Below, in pieces: positions 52,553-61,000 of a stretch of DNA of 64,000 nt. The DNA comes from Celeribacter neptunius (lineage in GTDB: Bacteria; Pseudomonadota; Alphaproteobacteria; Rhodobacterales; Rhodobacteraceae). The position numbers were made by a program, and so were the translations under genes. Under the pieces are notes generated by a model. It was given only the letters and a program-made list of their open reading frames with translations. It had not been told where the DNA came from and did no database searches. Within the stretch, counting starts at the first letter, position 1, and the number at the start of each line of letters is the position of its first letter. The stretch covers positions 124,001 through 188,000 of the forward strand of contig NZ_FORH01000003.1 of assembly GCF_900113955.1 (NCBI RefSeq). The letters run 5' to 3'.

Positions 52553-52753
52553 GACGGTTCTAATGCCTTGTCTCGACAGATCGGGCAAGCCGTTGATTGC
52601 CGGATGCGGCACAGCACCCGTTGTTCCCTAAAATTCTATACAAATTTACGCATTTCCCGCGCGACAGGGCATCGGTGGGGCATCACGGTTAATCTCGGAT
52701 TCAAGATTTCCAGCCAATCTCATCAAGACCACGAATGTTTCAAGGCGAGGCAG

Positions 52754-53443
52754 ATGACGACATTTTCCGGCATGGGACTGACTGCGAATGAGGCACTGTC
52801 CGAGGACGGGCTGTCCGACAGCGATCCTCGCCCAGAACAGCATCTGCCGCTCTCCGGTCTCGGCCCCGGCGTGATGCTCGAGACCAGCGAGGGGCCGCAG
52901 CCCGTCGAATGGCTCCGCCCGGGCGATCTCCTGCTGACCCGCGATCATGGCTATCAGCCGCTTCTGTGGACCGGGCGCAGCGCGATGAGCGATACGGGTG
53001 TTGAGCCGCCGCTGCGCATCCATGCCGGGGCTTTCGGCAAACACACGCCGGATCACGATCTCATTCTCTCCCCCGGTCATCACCTGTTGCTGCGCTCGCC
53101 GCAGGTCGATCTGCATTTCGGCTGCGAAGAGGCGCTGGCCCCGGCGCTCGACATCGCCAATGAAGCCGAGACCGATTTCGACATCCCCTCGCCCGACTAT
53201 GCCTATTGCCACCTGTTGATGGCCGAACATGAGGTGGTTCTGGCCGAGGGCGTCTGGATCGAGACCCTGTTCCCGGATGAGGCCACTCTGAGCAGGATGG
53301 CAGACCGCGCCCGCGCCGAAATCATCAGCAAGCTCGGCCCCGCGCTTGCCAAATCCCAGAGCGCCCGGGTGATGCTGCACCCGGGGGAGGCCGTGGTGCT
53401 GCAGCCGCGCTATGCCATCGCTGCCCGGCGCATGGCGGCCTGA
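52754..53443 (+). CDS. Stand-alone Hint-domain protein without catalytic Cys
   Basis: Protein of 229 residues with the Hint_2 fold: VMLETSEGPQPVEWLRPGDLLLTRDHGYQPLLWTGR (in part) and LILSPGHHLLLRSPQVDLHFG, then MAEHEVVLAEGVWIETLFPD. Hint domains normally begin with Cys (CFxxGT); here the aligned residues are GLGPGV, so the nucleophile is absent. Many Rhodobacterales carry similar stand-alone Hint proteins, and their role is unknown. Start at ATG 52754 with GGCGAGGCAG upstream. No signal peptide. Confidence 0.85.
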   Translation: MTTFSGMGLTANEALSEDGLSDSDPRPEQHLPLSGLGPGVMLETSEGPQPVEWLRPGDLLLTRDHGYQPLLWTGRSAMSDTGVEPPLRIHAGAFGKHTPDHDLILSPGHHLLLRSPQVDLHFGCEEALAPALDIANEAETDFDIPSPDYAYCHLLMAEHEVVLAEGVWIETLFPDEATLSRMADRARAEIISKLGPALAKSQSARVMLHPGEAVVLQPRYAIAARRMAA

Positions 53444-53560
53444 ACAGGACAGCCTGAGCCACCACAGCTCTGTTTCGACAAGTTTCGGGTCGGCAAGGCT
53501 CCGGGGACGCGGTAGGCTCCGGACAAGACCATCTCGCTCCTTTGCCCGGATATCTGCGCC

Positions 53561-54415
53561 ATGACTGCCCCCGACCTCACCGAAGATCGTTACCATTATC
53601 AGGTCATCCGCCGGGCGATCGAACGGATCGATGCCTCGGCCCTGCCCTTGTCGCTCGACGCGCTGGCCTCCGAGATGGGCATGTCGCCGCATCATCTGCA
53701 AAAGCTGTTCTCGCAATGGGCCGGGGTTTCGCCGAAACGGTTTCAGCAATATCTCACCCTGGGTCATGCCAAGGCGCTAATCAATACCCATCACACCATG
53801 CTCGAGACCGCCGATGGCGCCGGGCTTTCGGGCACCGGCCGGCTCCATGATCTGTTCCTGCGCTGGGAGGCGATGACACCCGGCGAGTATGCCCGCAAGG
53901 GCGCCGGGCTCACCATTTCCTACGGATGGTTCACCACGCCTTTTGGGCCGACCTTGGCCATGGCGACGGAGCGCGGGCTCTGCGCCATGGGGTTTGCTTC
54001 GGAATGCAGCCCGGACGCGGCCTATGCCGATCTCACCGCGCGCTGGCCCGAGGCGCGCTATATCGAAGATCCCGATAGGGTGTCCCCCTATATCGAGGCG
54101 GCGATCGGCGGTGGCGATCTTTCGCTGCACCTCCTGGGCGCACCGTTCCAGATCAAGGTCTGGGAGGCGCTTCTCACCATCCCTTCGGGGCAGGTCACCA
54201 CCTATTCGGATATCGCCCGCGCGATCGGCAATCCGAAAGCGGTGCGCGCCGTCGGCACCGCGGTCGGGCGCAACCCGGTGAGCTGGCTCATCCCCTGTCA
54301 CCGGGTCTTGCGCAAGACCGGGGCCATGGGCGGCTATCACTGGGGCCTGTCGGTGAAACGCGCGCTTCTGGCCTATGAGGCGGCACAGGTGGACGCCGCC
54401 GCAGACGGCGCATAA
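53561..54415 (+). CDS. AraC-HTH / O6-methylguanine-DNA methyltransferase fusion (Ada-like)
   Basis: Protein of 284 residues. The N-terminal part (about 15-110) is an AraC-type helix-turn-helix (LALDALASEMGMSPHHLQKLFSQWAGVSPKRFQQYL in similar form). The C-terminal part (about 115-280) is an alkyltransferase with the acceptor motif NPVSWLIPCHRVLRKTGAMGGYHWGL (shown in part), whose PCHR Cys takes the methyl group. Compared with E. coli Ada, the N-terminal zinc phosphotriester domain is missing, so it lacks the usual activating switch. Likely repairs O6-methylguanine. Confidence 0.93.
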   Translation: MTAPDLTEDRYHYQVIRRAIERIDASALPLSLDALASEMGMSPHHLQKLFSQWAGVSPKRFQQYLTLGHAKALINTHHTMLETADGAGLSGTGRLHDLFLRWEAMTPGEYARKGAGLTISYGWFTTPFGPTLAMATERGLCAMGFASECSPDAAYADLTARWPEARYIEDPDRVSPYIEAAIGGGDLSLHLLGAPFQIKVWEALLTIPSGQVTTYSDIARAIGNPKAVRAVGTAVGRNPVSWLIPCHRVLRKTGAMGGYHWGLSVKRALLAYEAAQVDAAADGA

Positions 54416-54545
54416 CGGCACCTACGCTCACAAATCGGTTAAGCGAAAACCTGCCACATTTGCGTGATCGGGGAAAATCCGCCGTGCCACAGGCGCTTGA
54501 GAAGGATAGAAACGCCACAAGAGCAGTTCTTTTGGAGGATCAGGA

Positions 54546-55196
54546 ATGAAATCCCCGCTTTATATCGCCCTTCCCATGACCGCCGTTCTCGGCCTCACCG
54601 CCTGTATGGATGCTTACGATCCGAACAGCAAAACCACGCAGGGGGCAGTGGTCGGTGCCGCTTTGGGCGGGATCGCCGCCGCCGCGACCTCCGGCGACAA
54701 TGACAAACTGGCGAAAACCGCCGTCGGCGCGATGATCGGCGGGGCCATCGGTGGCGCCATCGGTCAGCAGCTCGACAAACAAGCCGCCGATCTGCGTCAG
54801 GATCTGGGCAATGACAATGTGAGCATCGTCAACACCGGCTCGCAGCTGATCGTGACCATGCCGCAGGATATCCTCTTTGCCACCGACAGCGCCGTCGTCG
54901 TGCCGTCGCTGCAAAATGACCTGCGTTCGCTGGCCTATAACCTTCAGGATTACCCGAACACCACGGTTCAGGTGATCGGCCATACCGACAACACCGGCAG
55001 TGCCGCCTATAACCAGGAGCTGTCGACCCGTCGCGCTTCTGCCGTGGCGACGATCCTCACCGCCAATGGCGTCTCGCCGAACCGGATTCGCGCCTATGGC
55101 CGCGGCGAAGATCAGCCGATCGCCACCAACCTCACGCCTGAGGGCCGAGCCCAGAACCGTCGGGTCGAGATCATCATCACGCCCAACGCCACCTGA
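54546..55196 (+). CDS. OmpA-family lipoprotein with glycine zipper
   Basis: Outer-membrane lipoprotein of 216 residues. Signal peptide with lipobox LTAC (Cys about 20), a glycine-zipper region (GAVVGAALGGIAAAA and VGAMIGGAIGGAIG), then an OmpA peptidoglycan-binding domain (about 95-212; TTVQVIGHTDNTGSAAYNQ, LSTRRASAV and RAQNRRVEIII with the NRRV motif). Such proteins (YiaD-type) anchor the outer membrane to the cell wall. It is followed by a clean terminator. Confidence 0.95.
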   Translation: MKSPLYIALPMTAVLGLTACMDAYDPNSKTTQGAVVGAALGGIAAAATSGDNDKLAKTAVGAMIGGAIGGAIGQQLDKQAADLRQDLGNDNVSIVNTGSQLIVTMPQDILFATDSAVVVPSLQNDLRSLAYNLQDYPNTTVQVIGHTDNTGSAAYNQELSTRRASAVATILTANGVSPNRIRAYGRGEDQPIATNLTPEGRAQNRRVEIIITPNAT

Positions 55197-55217
55197 TCGG
55201 CATCGCGACAGAGTTTC

Positions 55218-55244
55218 AAAGGCCGGGCATGTCCCGGCCTTTTT
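55218..55244 (+). terminator. Terminator after the OmpA lipoprotein
   Basis: AAAGGCCGGG, loop CATGT, CCCGGCCTTT and a T-run. Confidence 0.9.
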
Positions 55245-55277
55245 CATGTCAGCTTTTTGTGGCACTGGTCTGGATGC

Positions 55278-55294
55278 GGTCATATAATTTGACC
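55278..55294. promoter_or_regulatory. Operator over the -10 box of the pdhR-like gene
   Basis: GGTCA (55278) and TGACC (55290) form an inverted repeat around TATAAT (55283-55288), a consensus -10 box. This suggests direct autorepression by the PdhR-like protein encoded just downstream. Confidence 0.55.
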
Positions 55295-55320
55295 AATCCA
55301 ACGGAGCGCAAAGACCCGCC

Positions 55321-56091
55321 ATGCCCTTTCAGAAAATCAATGCCGAAAAGCTCAGCGCCTCGGTGATGCGTCAGATCGAGCTGTTGATTCTGCGGGGTAT
55401 CCTGCGCCCCGGTGAACGCCTTCCGGCGGAGCGCGATCTGGCGGAACGCCTCGGCGTGTCGCGCCCCTCGGTGCGCGAGGCGATCGCCGAGCTGACCGAA
55501 AAGGGGCTTGTCGCGCCACGTGCCGGCGCCGGCGTCTATGTCGCCGATGTGCTGGGCTCGGCCTTCTCGCCGGCGCTGGTGAAGCTCTTCGGCGCCCATG
55601 AGGAGGCGGTATTCGATTACATCGCCTTTCGCCGCGATATGGAGGGGCTGGCCGCCGAGCGCGCCGCGAAACTCGCCTCCGACACCGATCTCAAGGTGAT
55701 CAACACCATCTTCGAAAAAATGGAAGCGGCACATCCGAAGCGCAACCCGTCGGAAGAGGCCCGGCTCGATGCGGAGTTTCACCTGTCGATCATTGAGGCG
55801 AGCCACAATGTCATCATGCTGCACATGATGCGCTCGATGTTCGATCTGCTGCGCGAAGGCGTGTTCTACAACCGTTCGGTGATGTTCAAACAACGCACTA
55901 ACCGCGCCCAGCTTTTGGACCAGCACCGGGCGATCAACACCGCCCTGCAGACCCGCGATCCGGAGGCCGCCCGCGCCGCAGTGATCCGCCACCTCGACTA
56001 TGTCGAAGAGGCGCTGTTGGATCAGAAGAAATTTGAACAGAACGAAGAAATTGCTCAGTTGCGATATGCCCATGAGAGGGAGCGCGATTGA
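55321..56091 (+). CDS. GntR/FadR-family regulator, PdhR-like
   Basis: Regulator of 256 residues. The N-terminal winged helix reads RQIELLILRGILRPGERLPAERDLAERLGVSRPSVREAI (in part), and the C-terminal FCD domain includes ASHNVIMLHMMRSM and DEHRAIN-like helices. Side-by-side reading shows E. coli PdhR-like phrases (AAHNVVLLHLLRCM there). It probably senses pyruvate or a related acid and represses its own gene and the pyruvate dehydrogenase genes. The stop overlaps the next gene's start by one base. Confidence 0.88.
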   Translation: MPFQKINAEKLSASVMRQIELLILRGILRPGERLPAERDLAERLGVSRPSVREAIAELTEKGLVAPRAGAGVYVADVLGSAFSPALVKLFGAHEEAVFDYIAFRRDMEGLAAERAAKLASDTDLKVINTIFEKMEAAHPKRNPSEEARLDAEFHLSIIEASHNVIMLHMMRSMFDLLREGVFYNRSVMFKQRTNRAQLLDQHRAINTALQTRDPEAARAAVIRHLDYVEEALLDQKKFEQNEEIAQLRYAHERERD

Positions 56092-56591
56092 TGTTCATCG
56101 GTCATCTGCCCGCCGCCTATCTCGCGTTCACGACCTCGGCACGCCGCCTGCCGCGACCGGCCTTTGCCGCAGGGATGATTGCCTCCGTCGCTCCCGATCT
56201 GGACCTGTTCCTATTCTATTTCGTCGATCATCGCGCGGTCCATCATCACGAATACATCAGCCACCGCCCGATCGTCTGGTTCGCCCTCACTCTCTTGGGC
56301 CTAGCACTCTCACGCTCTCGCTGGGGGCTTCCCCTTGCCGCTTTCGGCGCCGGCGGCGTGATTCACATGGCGCTCGATACGATCGCCGGTTCGATCAACT
56401 GGGCCTGGCCCTTCGGAACCTTTGGCGGCCCGCTCGTGGTCGTTCCCGCAACACGTGGAAATTGGATTCTGAGCTTTCTCACCCATTGGACCTTTCTGAC
56501 CGAGATCGCGATCTGCCTGCTTGCTGCTATGGTATTCATCACCTCCCGACGCCGCCGCCAGGCAGATCAGAGCAACCGCCCTGTAATCTGA
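56091..56591 (+). CDS. YdjM-like membrane protein
   Basis: Membrane protein of 166 residues with four hydrophobic segments. It has the histidine- and aspartate-rich pattern of the YdjM/metal-dependent hydrolase family: GHLPAAYLAF, SVAPDLDLFLFYF, HHHEYISHRPIVW, and IHMALDTIAGSINW. A metal-dependent lipid or phosphate hydrolase is likely, but not proven. ATG 56091 overlaps the regulator stop (TGATG), and the 3' end overlaps the convergent GFA gene by 25 nt. Confidence 0.85.
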   Translation: MFIGHLPAAYLAFTTSARRLPRPAFAAGMIASVAPDLDLFLFYFVDHRAVHHHEYISHRPIVWFALTLLGLALSRSRWGLPLAAFGAGGVIHMALDTIAGSINWAWPFGTFGGPLVVVPATRGNWILSFLTHWTFLTEIAICLLAAMVFITSRRRRQADQSNRPVI

Positions 56592-56947
56592 CGCACCGGC
56601 AAATTTTCTAAACCCACCCCCGCGAGGCAGCGCAGGTTGATGGCCCAGCCCTCAAACGGGACCGCCCCGGCGGCACGTTCTTCGGGCGTCGGATCAGAGG
56701 GGCGGCGAAACGGCAGGATGCCACAGCGCGGACAAAAATAATCCGCGCCGGTCATCGAACCCCAACGATAAGCGGTCAACTCTTCCAGCGGCGTCATGAA
56801 GCGCATCGCATGCCCCGGGACGCGGAAGGTCAGCGCCCCGCGCATGCGACAGATCGAACAGTCGCAGATCCGCATTTGGTCGATCTCGGCACTCACTTGG
56901 AACCGCACCGCGCCGCAGTGACATGCCCCTTGGTAGGTTTTCAGCAT
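56567..56947 (-). CDS. GFA (CENP-V/GFA domain) family protein
   Basis: Zinc-binding protein of 126 residues with the GFA motifs CHCGAVRFQV, CDCSICRMRGALTF and YFCPRCGILPFRRP, which bind zinc as in glutathione-dependent formaldehyde-activating enzymes. Family members are often labelled Gfa; the actual reaction is unsettled. Start at ATG 56947. Confidence 0.92.
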   Translation of the reverse strand: MLKTYQGACHCGAVRFQVSAEIDQMRICDCSICRMRGALTFRVPGHAMRFMTPLEELTAYRWGSMTGADYFCPRCGILPFRRPSDPTPEERAAGAVPFEGWAINLRCLAGVGLENLPVRQITGRLL

Positions 56948-56980
56948 CCCGCCTCCCCGTTTTCCCCAATCATCATAGCA

Positions 56981-57008
56981 AAAGCCCCGCCAGTTTTGGC
57001 GGGGCTTT
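56981..57008 (-). terminator. Terminator at the end of the ATP synthase F0 operon
   Basis: AAAGCCCCGCC and GGCGGGGCTTT form an 11-bp stem with a six-base loop. On the minus strand it ends in TTTT, matching the operon direction. Confidence 0.88.
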
Positions 57009-57051
57009 CAATCAGGGTGTGACTGATCCGGTCAGGAGATCAGGCAATCCG

Positions 57052-57630
57052 TTAGTGCAGCTTGTCACCGACTTCGGCGATGGCCGTATCGATCAGCTTG
57101 TTGGCGTCGGCGGCGGTCATCTTCTTGGTGATGACGTCGGAGGCGGCGGCCACGGCGACAGAAATCGCGGTGTCGCGAACCTCGCGCACGGCGGCGGCCT
57201 CGGCGGCACCGATCTGTTCCTCAGCGGCGGCCAGGCGGCGCGCAATCGAAGCTTTCAGATCTTCCTTGGCTTTCACAGCCGCAGATTCAGCGTCTTTCTT
57301 CGCTTGGGCGACGATGGCATCGGCCTGTTCCTGCACCTCGCGCTGTTTGCGCTCGTAGGACGCCAGAATGGTCTGAGCCTCATCGCGCAGAGCGCGGGCT
57401 TCTTCAAGCTCGGATTTGATCCCGGCGGCACGCTCATCGAGCATCTTGCCGATCATCCCCGGGACTTTCTTCCATACCAGAATGGCGACGAAGAGCAAGA
57501 AGCCCAGAAGCACGATCAGGTTGGTGTTCGACAGCGTCCAGAAGTGGCCCGAGAACGGGTTGTAGGAGGCGGCGAGCGCCGGGCTGGCGACGGCGACGGA
57601 GAGCGCGGAAAGGAGAGAAAGTTTTTTCAT
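57052..57630 (-). CDS. atpF: ATP synthase F0 subunit b
   Basis: Peripheral-stalk subunit of 192 residues. It begins with a signal-peptide-like stretch (LSLLSALSVAVASPALAA), then a membrane helix (about 33-52, TNLIVLLGFLLFVAILVW) and a long charged coiled coil (KMLDERAAGIKSELEEARAL, in part) that reaches to F1. Photosynthetic and roseobacter bacteria have b and b' as a heterodimer; this is the b copy, 4 nt after b'. Confidence 0.95.
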   Translation of the reverse strand: MKKLSLLSALSVAVASPALAASYNPFSGHFWTLSNTNLIVLLGFLLFVAILVWKKVPGMIGKMLDERAAGIKSELEEARALRDEAQTILASYERKQREVQEQADAIVAQAKKDAESAAVKAKEDLKASIARRLAAAEEQIGAAEAAAVREVRDTAISVAVAAASDVITKKMTAADANKLIDTAIAEVGDKLH

Positions 57631-57634
57631 GTCC

Positions 57635-58168
57635 TTAGCCTTTCATCCGTGCGGTGATCGCCGCGGTGATCGTGCGCGCATCGGCGGAAGCGCCCATGGC
57701 GGCCACGAGTTCCTTGGCGGTCTCTTTGGCGACGTCTTTGACGCTGTCCATCGCGCCGTCGCGGATCTCGGCGATCGCTTTTGCCGATTCCGCGGCCTTG
57801 GCGGAGATTTCCGCATCGGCTTTGGCGGTGGCGGCATCGAGATCGGCCTGAATGGTCGCGCGGGTCTCGTTGGCGATCTGTTGTGCCTGGGCTTTCGCCT
57901 CGGCCAGAGCGGCGTTGTAAGCCTCTTCTGCCTCTTTTGCCTTGAGCTTGAGCTCCTCGGCGGCAGAAATATCATTCATGATCGTGCCGGACCGTTCTGC
58001 GAGCACCGTGGAGATGCGCGGCAGAGCGATTTTCGACAGCACGAAATAGATCACGACAAGCGTGACCAAAAGCCAGAAAATCTGGTTGGGGAACGTGGCG
58101 AAGTCGAGCTGCGGCATGCCTGCCTCAGCTTTGGCCAACTCTTCTGCCCCATGCGTTGCGGTTGCCAT
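57635..58168 (-). CDS. atpF': ATP synthase F0 subunit b'
   Basis: Second stator subunit of 177 residues. Membrane helix about 28-50 ([18 protein letters not shown]), then [21 protein letters not shown] and an Ala-rich coiled coil. Its partner is the b subunit next door. Between it and atpE there is a strong hairpin (58230-58257). Confidence 0.95.
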   Translation of the reverse strand: MATATHGAEELAKAEAGMPQLDFATFPNQIFWLLVTLVVIYFVLSKIALPRISTVLAERSGTIMNDISAAEELKLKAKEAEEAYNAALAEAKAQAQQIANETRATIQADLDAATAKADAEISAKAAESAKAIAEIRDGAMDSVKDVAKETAKELVAAMGASADARTITAAITARMKG

Positions 58169-58229
58169 CTTAGCCTCCTGAACCTGACCTGATGCCCCTC
58201 GGGAAAGGAGCGACCCCTGATGTTACGCG

Positions 58230-58257
58230 AGGGTGGATCTGAGATCAGACCCACCCT
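58230..58257 (-). promoter_or_regulatory. Large hairpin between atpE and atpF'
   Basis: 13-nt arms (58230-58242 and 58245-58257) pair at 12 of 13 positions around a two-base centre, so the real loop will be a little larger. No T-run follows. It lies 23 nt past the atpE stop and probably protects the highly needed atpE message or slows read-through. Inferred. Confidence 0.6.
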
Positions 58258-58279
58258 GCCGTAAGGATGGAGCGTCGGA

Positions 58280-58516
58280 TCAGACGGCGAACATCAGCAG
58301 GAGCGCGACGAGGAACGAGAAGATCCCCAGAGCTTCTGCAAAGGCCATGCCGATGAAGAGGGTCGCGGTTTGCGACGCAGCAGCCGACGGGTTGCGCAGA
58401 GCGCCGGAGAGGTAGTTGCCAGCAACGTTACCCACACCCATGGCGGCGCCGCCCATGCCGATGGCGGTCAGACCAACACCGATGTATTTGCCGAGTTCTG
58501 CGATATTGCCTTCCAT
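58280..58516 (-). CDS. atpE: ATP synthase F0 subunit c
   Basis: Proteolipid ring subunit of 78 residues. Two helices are joined by the polar loop (RNPSAA), with the proton-binding acidic residue in helix two ([21 protein letters not shown]; Glu). The mass need for this subunit agrees with the hairpin downstream. Confidence 0.96.
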   Translation of the reverse strand: MEGNIAELGKYIGVGLTAIGMGGAAMGVGNVAGNYLSGALRNPSAAASQTATLFIGMAFAEALGIFSFLVALLLMFAV

Positions 58517-58575
58517 TGTGATATCTCCTTACGTTGGAATTGGCTGGATAGAGTTCGAACCTTGGACTGCGGGTC

Positions 58576-59337
58576 TTAGTGGACCGGGTGCAGCGCGTCT
58601 TTCAGATAGACGCAGGTCAGAATGGTGAACACGTAGGCCTGGATGAAGGCCACGAGAACTTCGAGACCATACATGGCGGTGATCGCCACGATGGAGACCG
58701 GGGAGATCGCGGCGATAGCTGCGAAACCGGCGAAAACTTTGATCACGGCGTGACCGGCCATCATGTTGCCTGCAAGACGAATGGAATGGCTGACGGGACG
58801 CACGAAGTAGGAGATCAGCTCGATCACCGCGAGAAGCGGCCGCACGGCCATCGGCGCGGAGCTGACCCAGAACAGAGCGAGGAATTTCGAACCGTTCTTC
58901 ACGAAACCCAGAATGGTCACGAAGAGGAAAACGAGCACCGCGAGAACACCGGTCACAGCGATGTGGGACGTGGTAGTGAACGACAGCGGCAGAAGGCCCA
59001 GCATGTTCGAGAAGACGATGAAGATGAACAGCGTCATCACATAGGGGAAGTATTTCACCGCATCCTTGCCGGTCACGTCCTCGATCATCTTGTAGACGAA
59101 ACCATAGGCAAGCTCGGCGATCGACTGACCTTTCGAGGGCACGATGGCGCGACCACGCGAGCCGACCACCAGAAGCAGGATCACGGCCAGAACGGTGATC
59201 GCCATCCACAGGGTCACATTGGTGATCGTGTACCAGTGAACCGGACCCTCGCCGAAAAGCGGCGTGACCTTGAACTGGTCCATCGGGTGGAAAACAAGGC
59301 TGCTCTCGGAACCATGTGCTTCAGTCGCCACGTTCAA
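58576..59337 (-). CDS. atpB: ATP synthase F0 subunit a
   Basis: Proton channel subunit of 253 residues, with five or six helices. The essential arginine lies in [19 protein letters not shown]. Motifs such as [13 protein letters not shown] are typical. It overlaps atpI by 4 nt (ATGA) and precedes atpE by 59 nt. Confidence 0.96.
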   Translation of the reverse strand: MNVATEAHGSESSLVFHPMDQFKVTPLFGEGPVHWYTITNVTLWMAITVLAVILLLVVGSRGRAIVPSKGQSIAELAYGFVYKMIEDVTGKDAVKYFPYVMTLFIFIVFSNMLGLLPLSFTTTSHIAVTGVLAVLVFLFVTILGFVKNGSKFLALFWVSSAPMAVRPLLAVIELISYFVRPVSHSIRLAGNMMAGHAVIKVFAGFAAIAAISPVSIVAITAMYGLEVLVAFIQAYVFTILTCVYLKDALHPVH

Positions 59338-59696
59338 TCCCTCTCATCAGGTGCGGGAGCCCCCGCGTTCGTCTTTTCGGCCTCTGCCTGTTCGGCAAGC
59401 TGGCCCTTCTCGATCTCGCGCGCGGTACGCATCATCGTCTTGACGCCGGCCGCGAGACCAAATCCGATAAACAGCACGAGGAAGATGGGCGTTGTCCCCA
59501 ACAGCTTGTCCAAGCCGAACCCCATGCCAAAACCGATCAGCAGACCGGCCACAAGTTCCGTCACCATCCGCCAGGCCATATTGGCTTGGGAAAAGTGCTC
59601 TTCACCGCGGGAGGTTTTCGGGCGCTGCGCCTCTTTCACCTTGGCGATCCGGTCTTCCAAAGCGCGCAGGCGCTCGGGATCGTGCGGATCGGTCAT
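59334..59696 (-). CDS. atpI: ATP synthase protein I
   Basis: Small membrane protein of 120 residues with two helices (about 48-66 and 76-95; [21 protein letters not shown] and [16 protein letters not shown]). AtpI helps c-ring assembly and is usually the first gene of the F0 operon, as here. Start set at ATG 59696 ([17 protein letters not shown]). Confidence 0.93.
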   Translation of the reverse strand: MTDPHDPERLRALEDRIAKVKEAQRPKTSRGEEHFSQANMAWRMVTELVAGLLIGFGMGFGLDKLLGTTPIFLVLFIGFGLAAGVKTMMRTAREIEKGQLAEQAEAEKTNAGAPAPDERD

Positions 59697-59880
59697 GGCA
59701 AAAAGCCCCCTGCGGTCAGTTGCCGGCAAGCTATGCGGGGGGTGGTTTAGAGTCAACGCTGAATCGACCGAAGTGCGACACGTATAACCAGTTGATATTT
59801 ATACATTTCGACCCAATTATCGAGAGGCAGCCAGGTGCGCCCGACCTCCGTTAGCGCCAAAGGGCTCGCGTTTTCGTTAT

Positions 59881-59896
59881 TCAACCAAATGGTTGA
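59881..59896. promoter_or_regulatory. Operator overlapping the ArsR start codon
   Basis: TCAACCAAATGGTTGA has 6-bp perfect arms, and the likely ATG start (59889) lies in the middle. In many ArsR-type genes the start codon sits in such a repeat (start MV...). Suggests autorepression. Confidence 0.55.
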
Positions 59897-60287
59897 CCAA
59901 ACCGGCCTGCGCGCCTATCGGCAAGGCATGACAGTGAAACCAGCACATGATCTCGATCTCATCTTTGCAGCGCTTGGCGACCCGACCCGCCGGGCCATCC
60001 TGATGATGCTTCTGGAAGACGACATGGCGGTGACCGACGTGGCCGAGCCTTTCGAAATGTCGCTGGCGGCGATCTCGAAACACCTCACCATCCTGACCCG
60101 CGCCGGACTCATCGGCCAGGAGAAACGCGGGCGGGTGAAATGGTGCAAGCTCGAACCGGACGCGATGCGCGCGGCGTCGGTCTGGATGCAGGGGTTCGGA
60201 CAATTCGACGAACTGGATCTCGACGGGCTGGAACGGTTCCTGGAACGCGAGCTGGGCGAGAGCCCCGAGACCTCGCCCGAGGCCTAG
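59889..60287 (+). CDS. ArsR-family transcriptional regulator
   Basis: Small winged-helix regulator of 132 residues, with LDLIFAALGDPTRRAILMMLLE and FEMSLAAISKHLTILTRAGLI, typical of ArsR proteins coupled to SRPBCC-type or stress genes. No metal-binding Cys motif is visible. Start set at ATG 59889 (MVDQTG); ATG 59928 is an alternative. The end overlaps the convergent LysE-type gene by 4 nt. Confidence 0.9.
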   Translation: MVDQTGLRAYRQGMTVKPAHDLDLIFAALGDPTRRAILMMLLEDDMAVTDVAEPFEMSLAAISKHLTILTRAGLIGQEKRGRVKWCKLEPDAMRAASVWMQGFGQFDELDLDGLERFLERELGESPETSPEA

Positions 60288-60904
60288 CGGATCTCGCGCG
60301 CCAGCTTGCCGGCAAAGCCCAGGAGCAAACAGCCGGAGAAGAGTCGGAAATTGCGATAGCGCCGCTCGGTGAGGAACCGCGCCCGCAGCAGCGCGGCCAG
60401 TGTCGAATAGGTGCTGAGCGAAAAGATCGAAATGGCGCAAAACGTGCCGATCAGGATCACGGATTGCGGCAGGACCGGCTGATCCGGCGACATCACCTGC
60501 GGAAAGAGCGCGACAAAGAACAGGATCGCTTTCGGATTGGTCACGGCCAGAAGAAACCCCTCGCGGAACAGTTTGCCGCCCGAGACCCCGTGCGTGGCGA
60601 CATCCGGCAATGCGAGCGCCTCGCGCTTGAACAGGAGCTTCACCCCGAGCCAGCTCAGATAGCCAACGCCCAGCCAGCGAAACAGATGCCACAGGATGTC
60701 CGACATCATGATGAACCCGGCCACGCCCCCGGCACAAAGCGCGCCAGCGACGACCAGCCCCAGAGCATTGCCGTAGATGATCGGCTGAACCCGGCGAAAC
60801 CCGAGCTGCGCGGCGCGGCGCACCGTGTTCAGGATCGCCGGCCCGGGCGTCATGATATTTGCGGCGGATATCAGGGCGAAGGAGACCCAGGTGCCATGGT
60901 CCAT
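60284..60904 (-). CDS. LysE-family amino acid exporter
   Basis: Membrane protein of 206 residues with about six helices; the LysE/RhtB pattern includes LISAANIMTPGPAILNTVRRAAQLG, GVGYLSWLGVKLL and FREGFLLAVTNPKAILFFVALFPQ. It exports an amino acid or homoserine-like compound. Start set at ATG 60904. Confidence 0.92.
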   Translation of the reverse strand: MDHGTWVSFALISAANIMTPGPAILNTVRRAAQLGFRRVQPIIYGNALGLVVAGALCAGGVAGFIMMSDILWHLFRWLGVGYLSWLGVKLLFKREALALPDVATHGVSGGKLFREGFLLAVTNPKAILFFVALFPQVMSPDQPVLPQSVILIGTFCAISIFSLSTYSTLAALLRARFLTERRYRNFRLFSGCLLLGFAGKLAREIR

Positions 60905-61000
60905 TTTCCACAACCCAATTTGTATACCATTGCATGCAGTTTACTCAGATACAGCTATTTCACCGCAGAAGCGCCGCGTCAAGGCCAAGCCTGCGACAAC

